A stretch of DNA of 6,592 nucleotides, taken from Rhodospirillaceae bacterium. Its GTDB lineage: Bacteria; Pseudomonadota; Alphaproteobacteria; CADEGL01. This document shows, one piece after another, positions 1 to 6,301 of the stretch. A model generated the notes under the pieces. The model had not been told where the DNA came from, ran no database searches, and saw nothing but the letters and a program-made list of their open reading frames with translations. The first letter of the stretch is position 1. Each line of letters begins with the position of its first letter. The stretch covers positions 1-6,592 of the forward strand of contig JABIRQ010000013.1 of assembly GCA_018699755.1 (NCBI GenBank). Reading direction: 5' to 3'. The position numbers and the translations under genes are program-made.

Positions 1-722
1 CCGTGCGGAGACTTCGTGCTGCATTGTCGGTTTTTCGGCAGGCGATGCCGGAGCGGGAGTGGGACCTGTTCAGAGGCGAGTTGCGGTGGCTGCAGCGGAG
101 CCTGGGGCCGGCGCGGGATTGGGATGTGCTGATCGGCGAATCGTTGGAGCAGCTCGCCGTCGAGATCGGGCGGGATGGCAATCTCGACGCGCTGATCGCG
201 CGGGCCCGGGCCGAACGGGACGAAGCCTATCGCGCGGCCTGCGCCGCCTTGCGGTCGGCGCGCCATACTGCCTTCCAGCTCCTCTTCGATCGGTGGCTCG
301 AAGGGGGGGCGGCCGGGCTGGAGGATGGGCCGGTTCTGCCTTTCGCGGTGGCGGTCTTGGACCGGTGCGACAGGAAGCTTCGCGACGCTGGCCGCAACCT
401 CGACGGGCTGTCGGAAACCGAACGGCATGACCTGCGCATCAAGGCCAAGAAGACGCGCTACGCGGCCGAGTTTTTTCGCGCCCTGTTCGCCAAGAGGACT
501 GCCGGGCGCTACATCGGCGCGCTCAAGAGGATGCAGGACAGTCTCGGCGTGCTGAACGACGTTGCGGCTGCGCGCGCTCTGATGGCGGAGGTGGGCCTCG
601 TCGACTTGCCGGGCGCGGCCTTGTTGGACGGCTGGTTGGCCCATGCCCGGGTTGCGGGGAAGAGCCGCTTGGCTCCGCTCTGGCAAGGGTATTACGCCTC
701 AAGGGGGTTTTGGTGCCGCTAG
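1..722 (+). CDS. CHAD-domain protein, 3' part (5' end outside window)
   Basis: This is the C-terminal part of a CHAD (conserved histidine alpha-helical domain) protein. The family forms a helical bundle lined with basic residues and histidines that binds inorganic polyphosphate. The first full codon is at base 3. The opening residues VRRLRAALSVFR match the middle of the usual first CHAD motif (RVALRRLRxALxxF), so the GTG at 3 is an internal valine codon, not a start. About 239 residues are visible. The second signature ERHDLRIKAKKTRY lies at visible residues 140-153, followed by the helix MQDSLGVLNDVAAA (177-190). Many CHAD proteins carry an N-terminal CYTH triphosphatase domain; whether this one does cannot be seen. 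The stop TAG (720-722) overlaps the stop of the convergent sixA gene. Its place beside ppk and ppx fits a polyphosphate-binding role. Family call is firm; exact function is inferred. Confidence 0.88.
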   Translation, partial: VRRLRAALSVFRQAMPEREWDLFRGELRWLQRSLGPARDWDVLIGESLEQLAVEIGRDGNLDALIARARAERDEAYRAACAALRSARHTAFQLLFDRWLEGGAAGLEDGPVLPFAVAVLDRCDRKLRDAGRNLDGLSETERHDLRIKAKKTRYAAEFFRALFAKRTAGRYIGALKRMQDSLGVLNDVAAARALMAEVGLVDLPGAALLDGWLAHARVAGKSRLAPLWQGYYASRGFWCR

Positions 723-1234
723 GCCAGGTCCCGAGGCACGACGAACTCCTTCAGAATCGCCGCGTTTTCGCTCAAAGCCGTCCAGTGCGGCGCGTCGAGG
801 GAAAAGATCGCCAGGGCGGCGGTTGGAAACCTTTCGGCCATGCGCCGCATCAGGGTTTCGTCTCCGCCGCCGCAAATCGTGGTGGCGAGGTCTTCGAGGC
901 CAGGATTGTGGGCGATCACCATGATAGTGCCGATGGCGGCGTCGACACGACGCAGGCGGTCCAGCAGGACGGTCGCATCGGCGTTGTAGAGGCCGCTCTC
1001 GATTCGCAACACGGCGTCTCCGCACAGGTTCGGCAGGATAAGGCCCAGGGTCTCGCGGGTGCGCTGGGCGGCGGAACACAGGACGAGATCGGGCTGCAGG
1101 CCGGCCGCCGCGATCCGACCGCCGATCGCCGGTGCCGCACGACGGCCGCGATCGTTGAGCGGACGGTCGAAATCGGCCCTCGCTGGGTCCGCCCAACTCG
1201 ACTTCGCATGGCGCAAGAGCAATAGGGTCTTCAA
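719..1234 (-). CDS. sixA: SixA-type phosphohistidine phosphatase (histidine phosphatase superfamily)
   Basis: A 171-residue, single-domain member of the histidine phosphatase (phosphoglycerate mutase-like) superfamily, close in size to E. coli SixA. The catalytic signature LLLLRHAKSSW puts the nucleophilic histidine at H9 next to R8. The motif FDRPLNDRG (22-30), the loop CSAAQRTRET (53-62) and the second active-site histidine in IAHNPG (H109) are all present, so the enzyme should be active. The protein ends in FVVPRDL, common in alphaproteobacterial relatives. E. coli SixA removes phosphate from phosphohistidine in signalling and PTS proteins; the target here is unknown. The start is TTG at 1234: an in-frame TGA lies seven codons upstream with no ATG or GTG between, and the next codons give the conserved MKTLLLLRHA. 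No good Shine-Dalgarno is visible. It diverges from ppk and its stop overlaps that of the CHAD gene. SixA-like is certain; orthology to E. coli SixA is likely. Confidence 0.87.
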   Translation of the reverse strand: MKTLLLLRHAKSSWADPARADFDRPLNDRGRRAAPAIGGRIAAAGLQPDLVLCSAAQRTRETLGLILPNLCGDAVLRIESGLYNADATVLLDRLRRVDAAIGTIMVIAHNPGLEDLATTICGGGDETLMRRMAERFPTAALAIFSLDAPHWTALSENAAILKEFVVPRDLA

Positions 1235-1360
1235 CGGCTGAACCGCGCCATGCCCGCAATGTCACAAGGCTGTGTCACAATAGATTCACGTTGGAACGAT
1301 TCAGTGTCGGTCATTTGGTGCTAAAACCCCCCGAAGCTGAGTAGTCTGTTAGAGCGCATC
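1235..1360. promoter_or_regulatory. sixA-ppk divergent intergenic control region
   Basis: This 126-base gap separates the divergent starts of sixA (TTG at 1234) and ppk (ATG at 1361), so promoters for both directions should lie here or nearby. It is AT-richer than the flanking genes. The notable elements are two TGTCACAA copies, annotated separately. I could not identify a convincing -35/-10 pair in either direction: TTGGAA at 1291-1296 is a possible -35 but has no well-spaced -10. An in-frame TAA at 1322-1324 means ppk cannot start further upstream. The ppk ribosome site is weak (AGAG at 1351-1354, six bases before the ATG). Confidence 0.6.
1260..1289 (+). promoter_or_regulatory. Pho-box-like repeated TGTCACAA elements upstream of ppk
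   Basis: TGTCACAA occurs twice as a perfect direct repeat, at 1260-1267 and 1273-1280, 13 bases apart. A weaker ATTCAC follows at 1284-1289, exactly 11 bases after the second TGTCAC. PhoB binds TGTCA-type half-sites repeated every 11 bases with an AT-rich spacer, so 1273-1289 (TGTCAC, five bases AATAG, ATTCAC) fits the known spacing with a degenerate second half-site. The upstream copy is in a different register (13 bases). PhoB control of ppk under phosphate starvation is established in E. coli and other bacteria. The same segment also contains a small palindrome TGTGTCACA (1271-1279), so another regulator is possible. The site lies about 70 bases before ppk and 26 bases before sixA and could serve either. 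Confidence 0.42.
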
Positions 1361-3529
1361 ATGGCGACTGTAAAAGCAATCGAAGACACGAAGGCGACTG
1401 CGAAGGGCAAGGGCAAATCGAGCCCGGCCGGGCAGTCGCGCTTTATCAACCGCGAGCTCTCCTGGCTCGCGTTCAACGAGCGTGTCCTCGACGAATCCGC
1501 GAACGTCGCTCATCCGCTGCTCGAACGCCTGCGGTTTCTGTCGATTTCCGCCGGCAACCTGGACGAGTTCTACATGGTTCGGGTCGCCGGCTTCAAGGCG
1601 CAGGTGCGCGCCGGCGTTACCAGCCGCAGCCCCGACGGTTTGACGCCCGCCCAGCAGCTTTCTCGCATTGCCGAAGTCTCGGCGGAACTTGTCACCAGTC
1701 AGCAGGCCCAGTGGCGCAATCTGCGTCAGGCGCTGCGCGAGGCCGCTATCGCCGTGGTCCAGCCGGAGGAGTTGAGCGAGACGGACAGCGCGTGGGCCGA
1801 CAAGCATTTCATGGAACAGATTTTTCCGGTCCTGACGCCGCTCGCGGTGGATCCGGCGCATCCGTTCCCGTTCATTCCGAACCTCGGCTTCGCGATGATT
1901 CTCCAGCTTCGCCGCGGCGCGGACGGCAAGGACATGAAGGCGCTCCTGCCGATCCCGCGCCAGCTTGCCCGCTTCGTGCGCCTGCCGGGGCGGAATGCGC
2001 GCTATCTCGCGCTGGAGGAATTGATCACCCTCCATCTGGATCGGCTGTTCCCGGGGTTCGAATCGCTCGCCAAGGGCTATTTCCGGGTTATTCGCGACAG
2101 CGAGATCGAGCTGGAGGAAGAGGCGGAGGATCTCGTCCGCGTCTTCGAGATCGCCCTCAAGCGCCGGCGCCGCGGCGTGGTCATCCATCTGGAAATCAAT
2201 GCGGGCATGCCGGAGGCCCTGCGCGATGTCGTGATGGACGAGGTCGATATTCCCGAATCGGACGTCTTCGAATTGGACGGCCTGCTCGGCCTCGACGACG
2301 TCAAGCAGCTGATCTCGGACGATCGGCAGGACCTGCTGTTCCCGCCCTACCGCGCTCGTTTCCCCGAGCGTATCCGCGATTTCGGCGGCGACTGCTTCGC
2401 GGCGATCCGGGCCAAGGATATCCTCGTTCATCATCCCTACGAGAGTTTCGACGTGGTGGTGCAGTTCCTGCGCCAAGCCGCGATCGATCCGAACGTCGTG
2501 GCGATCAAGCAGACTCTCTACCGGACGAGCGAGGATTCGCCCATCGTCCAGGCGTTGATCGAGGCGGCCGAGGCCGGCAAGTCGGTGACCGCCATGGTCG
2601 AACTCAAGGCCCGTTTCGACGAAGAGCGGAACATCCGCTGGGCCCGCGACCTGGAGCGCGCGGGGGTGCACACCGTATACGGCTTCCTCGACCTGAAGAC
2701 CCATGCCAAGGTTTCCATGGTGGTGCGGCGCGAAGGCCGCAACCTGCGCACCTATACCCATTTCGGGACCGGCAACTACCACCCGATCACGGCGAAGATC
2801 TATACCGACCTCTCGTTCTTCACCTGCGCGCCCGAGCTGGCGCGCGACGCCGCGCGGCTGTTCAACTACATGACGGGCTATGCCCAGCCGGACCGGATGG
2901 AGCGCCTCGCCATCGCGCCCGTCGCGTTGCGCGAGACCCTGATCGCGACGATCGAGCAGGAGATCGCCAATGCCGAGGCGGGCAAGCCGGCGCAGATCTG
3001 GGGCAAGGTCAATTCCCTGGTTGACGGCGACATCATCGATGCCCTCTACCGGGCGTCCAAGGCGGGGGTCCAGATCGACCTGGTGGTGCGCGGCATCTGC
3101 TGCTTGCGCCCCGGGGTGCCGGGCCTGTCCGAGAACATCCGGGTCAAGAGTATCGTCGGGCGCTTCCTGGAGCATTCGCGCATCTTCTGCGCCGGCAACG
3201 GCCAAAGCCTGCCGTCGCGCCATGCCAAGGTGTTCATCTCGTCGGCCGACTGGATGCCGCGCAACCTCACCTGGCGGGTCGAGACCCTGGTGCCGATCGA
3301 AAACCCGACGGTGCACCAGCAGGTGCTTGAGCAGATCATGACCGCGAACCTGAACGACGAGGCGCAAAGCTGGGTTCTCCTGCCCGACGGCGAGTATCGC
3401 CGCGTCGCGGCCGAATCCGGCGCCTTCAACGCTCATACATATTTCATGACCAACCCGAGTCTGTCCGGCCGCGGCAGCGCGCTGAAGCGTTCGGATCACG
3501 TGCCGCGCCTGGTCCTGAAGAAAACCTGA
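1361..3529 (+). CDS. ppk: Polyphosphate kinase PPK1
   Basis: PPK1 reversibly transfers the gamma phosphate of ATP to growing inorganic polyphosphate; in many bacteria it is membrane associated. At 722 residues it is a little longer than E. coli PPK (688). After a Lys/Ala/Gly-rich tail (1-26) come the N domain (FINRELSWLAFNERVLDE, 28-45), the head domain (PVLTPLAVDPAHPFPF nearby) and the two PLD-like catalytic domains. The autophosphorylated histidine is H448 in LKTHAKVSM. H467 in YTHFGTGNYH and H605 in FLEHSRIF match E. coli H454 and H592 with identical spacing, and R388 and R418 match the Mg-binding R375 and R405. All key residues are intact. ATG 1361 is the first start after an in-frame TAA at 1322. 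The gene runs straight into ppx, with a Shine-Dalgarno overlapping its own stop, which indicates an operon. Repeats resembling a Pho box lie upstream. Confidence 0.98.
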   Translation: MATVKAIEDTKATAKGKGKSSPAGQSRFINRELSWLAFNERVLDESANVAHPLLERLRFLSISAGNLDEFYMVRVAGFKAQVRAGVTSRSPDGLTPAQQLSRIAEVSAELVTSQQAQWRNLRQALREAAIAVVQPEELSETDSAWADKHFMEQIFPVLTPLAVDPAHPFPFIPNLGFAMILQLRRGADGKDMKALLPIPRQLARFVRLPGRNARYLALEELITLHLDRLFPGFESLAKGYFRVIRDSEIELEEEAEDLVRVFEIALKRRRRGVVIHLEINAGMPEALRDVVMDEVDIPESDVFELDGLLGLDDVKQLISDDRQDLLFPPYRARFPERIRDFGGDCFAAIRAKDILVHHPYESFDVVVQFLRQAAIDPNVVAIKQTLYRTSEDSPIVQALIEAAEAGKSVTAMVELKARFDEERNIRWARDLERAGVHTVYGFLDLKTHAKVSMVVRREGRNLRTYTHFGTGNYHPITAKIYTDLSFFTCAPELARDAARLFNYMTGYAQPDRMERLAIAPVALRETLIATIEQEIANAEAGKPAQIWGKVNSLVDGDIIDALYRASKAGVQIDLVVRGICCLRPGVPGLSENIRVKSIVGRFLEHSRIFCAGNGQSLPSRHAKVFISSADWMPRNLTWRVETLVPIENPTVHQQVLEQIMTANLNDEAQSWVLLPDGEYRRVAAESGAFNAHTYFMTNPSLSGRGSALKRSDHVPRLVLKKT

Positions 3530-3531
3530 GG
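3528..3531 (+). promoter_or_regulatory. Shine-Dalgarno GAGG overlapping the ppk stop, decides the ppx start
   Basis: GAGG at 3528-3531 shares its first two bases with the ppk stop TGA (3527-3529). Six bases (3532-3537) separate it from the CTG at 3538, an ideal spacing. The GTG at 3595 is over 60 bases away and has no comparable site just before it. The overlap with the stop suggests translational coupling: ribosomes finishing ppk can re-initiate at ppx, helping keep synthesis and breakdown enzymes in proportion. Confidence 0.6.
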
Positions 3532-3537
3532 TCGACG

Positions 3538-5076
3538 CTGGCTAACTCGGAAACCCTTTCCGTCCTGGCGGCCACCTCCGGCGAACGAGTCGGCGTGGTC
3601 GATGTCGGCTCGAATTCCATCCGCCTGGTCGTCTTCGACCGAGCGTCCCGCGTTCCCGTGCCCGTCTTCAACGAAAAAGTGCTCTGCGGCCTGGCGCGCG
3701 GCATGGCCCAGAGCGGCCGCCTCAATCCGGACGGCGTTTCGCTGGCGCTTCAAAGCATCGCGCGTTTCGTCACCCTGGCGCGCGCCATGGGCCTGGCCCG
3801 GTTGGAGGCCTTCGCGACAGCTGCGGTGCGCGGCGCCGAGGACGGGCCGCATTTCGTGGCCGAGGTGCGGCGACGCTTTGACCTGGACATCGTCGTCCTG
3901 GACGGCATGGAGGAGGCGCGACTCTCTGCCCTGGGCGTCATTGCGGACATGCCCGAGGCCGACGGGGTGATGGGCGATCTGGGCGGCGGCAGCCTGGAAC
4001 TGGTTCTGGTCGGCGATGGCGCGCCGGGAGCGTCCGTGACCTTGCCGATCGGGCCGTTGAACCTGCAGGAAACGGGCGCGGGCGACTTGGACGCCGCTTC
4101 CCGCATCATTCGCGAGCATATCGCGTCGGTCGATTGGCTGCCCCGTCTGGCCGGACGCAATTTCTATCCGGTCGGCGGTGCCTGGCGCGCGTTGGCGCGC
4201 ATCCATATGGCACAGACGAACTACCCGCTGCACGTGGTCGATCACTATGCGGTCAAGCGCAGCAAGATCGAAAACGTCACCGATCTGGTCTGCCGGATGA
4301 GCCGCAAATCCCTCGAAAAACTCGCCGGCGTGCCGCGCAAGCGATTGGACACCTTGCCGCTGGCAGCGGTTCTGCTGCGCGAGGTTCTGGCCGTGGGCAA
4401 GCCCAAGCGCCTCGTCTTCTCCGCCTTCGGCTTGCGCGAGGGCTATGTTTTCGATCGCGTACCCGAGGACCAGCGCGCCGAGGACCCGCTACTGGTCGCC
4501 TGTCGCGACCTGGCGGCGAGAAACCGGCGCTTCGCCGTTATCGGCGAAGAGATATTCGCGTGGTCCGCGCCGCTCTTCGCCTCCGAGGGAGAGGAGGCTG
4601 CGCGCGACCGGCGATTGCGGCATGCATCCTGCCTCCTCGGCGACATCGCCTGGGGCGACCACCCGGATTATCGCGCCGTACAGGCCCTGTCCCGAATCCT
4701 TCGGCTATCCGTGTTGAGCATAGACCATCCGGGCCGCGCCTTTCTCGCCCTTGCCACCTATCACCGCTATGCCGGCGGGCGGGACGACAAGGAGGCATCG
4801 GTCGCACGCTCTCTGACGGACGAGGGCGCCCATGCCCGTGCCCGCACCCTGGGTCTCGTGCAGCGTCTCGGGTACAGCTTGTCCGGGGGTGCGCCGAACC
4901 TGCTGTCGAAATGCGGTCTTGCTCTCGACGACAACCGATTGGTGCTGGAATTGCCGGATGAGCTGGCCGACCTCTATGGGGAAGTGGCCGAACGCCTCTT
5001 TCAGGCCGTCGCCGGCGCGATGGATCGAAAACCGCTGGTGCTGACCGGGGAGCCCGAGCGCGCCAGAACCGGTTGA
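3538..5076 (+). CDS. ppx: Exopolyphosphatase, Ppx/GppA family
   Basis: This enzyme removes terminal phosphates from polyphosphate; family members may also hydrolyse pppGpp. Numbering from CTG 3538 gives 512 residues, near E. coli Ppx (513). The actin-like N-terminal fold shows VVDVGSNSIRLV (20-31), ATAAVRGAEDG, GMEEARLSALG and GDLGGGSLEL. E125, D147 and E154 correspond to E. coli E121, D143 and E150 by motif and spacing, so catalysis should be intact. PVGGAWRALARIH and SAFGLREGYVF close the phosphatase core. The C-terminal part has an HD-like helical region (H362, D369, H375, YHRY 408-411). The only standard start codon, GTG 3595, would give MVDVGSNS and cut the first beta strand. The frame is open back into ppk and offers no ATG, GTG or TTG earlier. 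CTG 3538, six bases after GAGG, is therefore the best start. It is co-transcribed with ppk. The choice between Ppx and GppA rests mainly on linkage to ppk. Confidence 0.93.
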   Translation: MANSETLSVLAATSGERVGVVDVGSNSIRLVVFDRASRVPVPVFNEKVLCGLARGMAQSGRLNPDGVSLALQSIARFVTLARAMGLARLEAFATAAVRGAEDGPHFVAEVRRRFDLDIVVLDGMEEARLSALGVIADMPEADGVMGDLGGGSLELVLVGDGAPGASVTLPIGPLNLQETGAGDLDAASRIIREHIASVDWLPRLAGRNFYPVGGAWRALARIHMAQTNYPLHVVDHYAVKRSKIENVTDLVCRMSRKSLEKLAGVPRKRLDTLPLAAVLLREVLAVGKPKRLVFSAFGLREGYVFDRVPEDQRAEDPLLVACRDLAARNRRFAVIGEEIFAWSAPLFASEGEEAARDRRLRHASCLLGDIAWGDHPDYRAVQALSRILRLSVLSIDHPGRAFLALATYHRYAGGRDDKEASVARSLTDEGAHARARTLGLVQRLGYSLSGGAPNLLSKCGLALDDNRLVLELPDELADLYGEVAERLFQAVAGAMDRKPLVLTGEPERARTG

Positions 5077-5143
5077 TCTCCGGACGAATCGAACTGGGAC
5101 CGCGCGCCGCGCCAGACCAAGTTCGGCCGATTCCGCCGGATCA
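5074..5143. terminator. Possible bidirectional terminator dyad between ppx and rnd
   Basis: The gap between the convergent ppx and rnd genes has four consecutive complementary blocks: TGAT 5074-5077 with ATCA 5140-5143, CCGG 5080-5083 with CCGG 5136-5139, GAATC 5086-5090 with GATTC 5129-5133, and GAACT 5091-5095 with AGTTC 5120-5124. Small bulges separate them, and the loop is 24 bases (5096-5119). The outer arms include both stop codons. RNA from either strand could fold this way. There is no T-run on either side, so it is not a textbook intrinsic terminator; it may only protect 3' ends or be chance. Confidence 0.3.
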
Positions 5144-6301
5144 GGCCCGCTCGTTCTGCCGAACCAGGGCCATGCGGCCCTTGCGGATCGTGAGACCGAC
5201 CTCGCCATGCTTTAGGGCCAGGGCGTCGGCACCGAAGACCTCGCGCCGCCAGCCCCGCAGGGCGGGGACATCGGCCTCGTCGTCGGCCGCGATCCGCTCC
5301 AGCTCGGCGACATTGGCGATCAGCTTGGGCGCCACGTTGTGCTCATCGCATTTCATTTTGAGCAGCACCTTGAGCAGATCGATGACAGGGCCCAGGCCGC
5401 GCGGCAGATTCGGCTTGTCGGCGACTTGCAGCCGGTCTTCTTCCGGCAGGGCGAGGGCGCGCTCGACCGCTTCGAGCACGGCCACGCCCATGCGCCCGCG
5501 GGCGAAGCCGTCGGGCACGGCGCGGATTCGCTCCAGCGCCTTGGCGTCGCGGGGGCGATGGGCCGCGATCTCGGTGATCGCCTCGTCGCGAATGACCCGG
5601 TTGCGCGGCACGTCGCGCGTTTGCGCCTCGCGCTCACGATAGGCGGCAACCTCCCGCGCGACGCTCAGGAAGCGGGAATCCGTGGTTCTGACCTTGAGCC
5701 GCCGCCAGGAGTCCTCCGGTTCCATCCGGTAGGTCTCGGGCGCGGTCAGGATCGCCATCTCCTCGTCCAGCCATCTCGCCCGGCCGGTCTGATCGAGCTT
5801 CTTCTTCAGCTTGCGATAGACCGGTCGCAGATGAACCACATCGGCCAGGGCATAGGCGATCTGCTTATCGGTCAGCGGGCGCTTCGACCAATCCGTGAAG
5901 CGCGAGGACTTGTCGACCTGTTCCCCGGCCAGTTTCGAGACCAGGGTTTCATACCCGACCTGATCGCCGAAGCCGCTGACCATGGCCGCGACCTGAGTGT
6001 CGAAAACAGGCGCGGGGATTTCGCCGGTCAGGTGGAAGAAAATCTCGATGTCCTGCCGCGCGGCATGGAAGACTTTGATGATCCTGGGGTTCGAGAGCAG
6101 CTCGAACAGCGGTTCCAGCGCCAGGCCGTCGGCCAGGGTATCGATGGTCGCAGCCTCGTTATCGCCGGCAAGCTGAATCAGGCACAGCTTGGGCCAATAG
6201 GTCCGCTCGCGCATGAACTCGGTGTCGACGGTCACGAAGTCTTCTTTCGCCAGCCGTTCGCAAAGGCCGGCGAGGGAGGCGGATTCGGTGATGGGCGTCA
6301 T
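5141..6301 (-). CDS. rnd: Ribonuclease D
   Basis: RNase D is a 3'-to-5' exoribonuclease that trims tRNA precursors and other small stable RNAs. The protein has 386 residues (E. coli RNase D 375). The DEDDy exonuclease domain covers roughly residues 1-170: D26 and E28 in TVDTEFMRERTYW (Exo I), D84 in HAARQDIEIF (Exo II), and Y150 and D154 in YALADVVHLRPVY (Exo III). The metal-binding acidic residues and the tyrosine are all present. An HRDC domain follows at about 207-287 (RFLSVAREVAAYRE to VLEAVERAL). A second HRDC-like helical region occupies about 300-370, the usual RNase D arrangement. The ATG at 6301 gives a typical N-terminus and no other start codon lies just upstream in frame; the Shine-Dalgarno is poor. 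It converges on ppx with a 64-base gap and has its own promoter region at 6302-6592. Nothing ties it functionally to the polyphosphate genes. Confidence 0.96.
   Translation of the reverse strand: MTPITESASLAGLCERLAKEDFVTVDTEFMRERTYWPKLCLIQLAGDNEAATIDTLADGLALEPLFELLSNPRIIKVFHAARQDIEIFFHLTGEIPAPVFDTQVAAMVSGFGDQVGYETLVSKLAGEQVDKSSRFTDWSKRPLTDKQIAYALADVVHLRPVYRKLKKKLDQTGRARWLDEEMAILTAPETYRMEPEDSWRRLKVRTTDSRFLSVAREVAAYREREAQTRDVPRNRVIRDEAITEIAAHRPRDAKALERIRAVPDGFARGRMGVAVLEAVERALALPEEDRLQVADKPNLPRGLGPVIDLLKVLLKMKCDEHNVAPKLIANVAELERIAADDEADVPALRGWRREVFGADALALKHGEVGLTIRKGRMALVRQNERA

Noticed and set aside
3..5. GTG at base 3 as the start of the CHAD gene
   Set aside because: The residues that follow match the interior of the first CHAD helix motif, so the gene must begin upstream of the window.
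1349..3499. A 716-codon open frame antisense to ppk, covering almost the whole gene
   Set aside because: Long antisense frames are a common by-product of strong codon bias in GC-rich genes. The product is rich in Arg, His and Asp, shows no recognisable domain, and the opposite strand encodes an intact PPK1 with every catalytic residue in place.
3595..3597. GTG as the ppx start
   Set aside because: It has no adjacent Shine-Dalgarno and would delete the first strand of the Ppx fold. CTG 3538 with GAGG at good spacing fits better, though it is unproven.
3496..4245. A 249-codon open frame antisense to the start of ppx
   Set aside because: It lies entirely opposite conserved Ppx motifs and the end of ppk, has no recognisable domain, and looks like the same codon-bias artefact.
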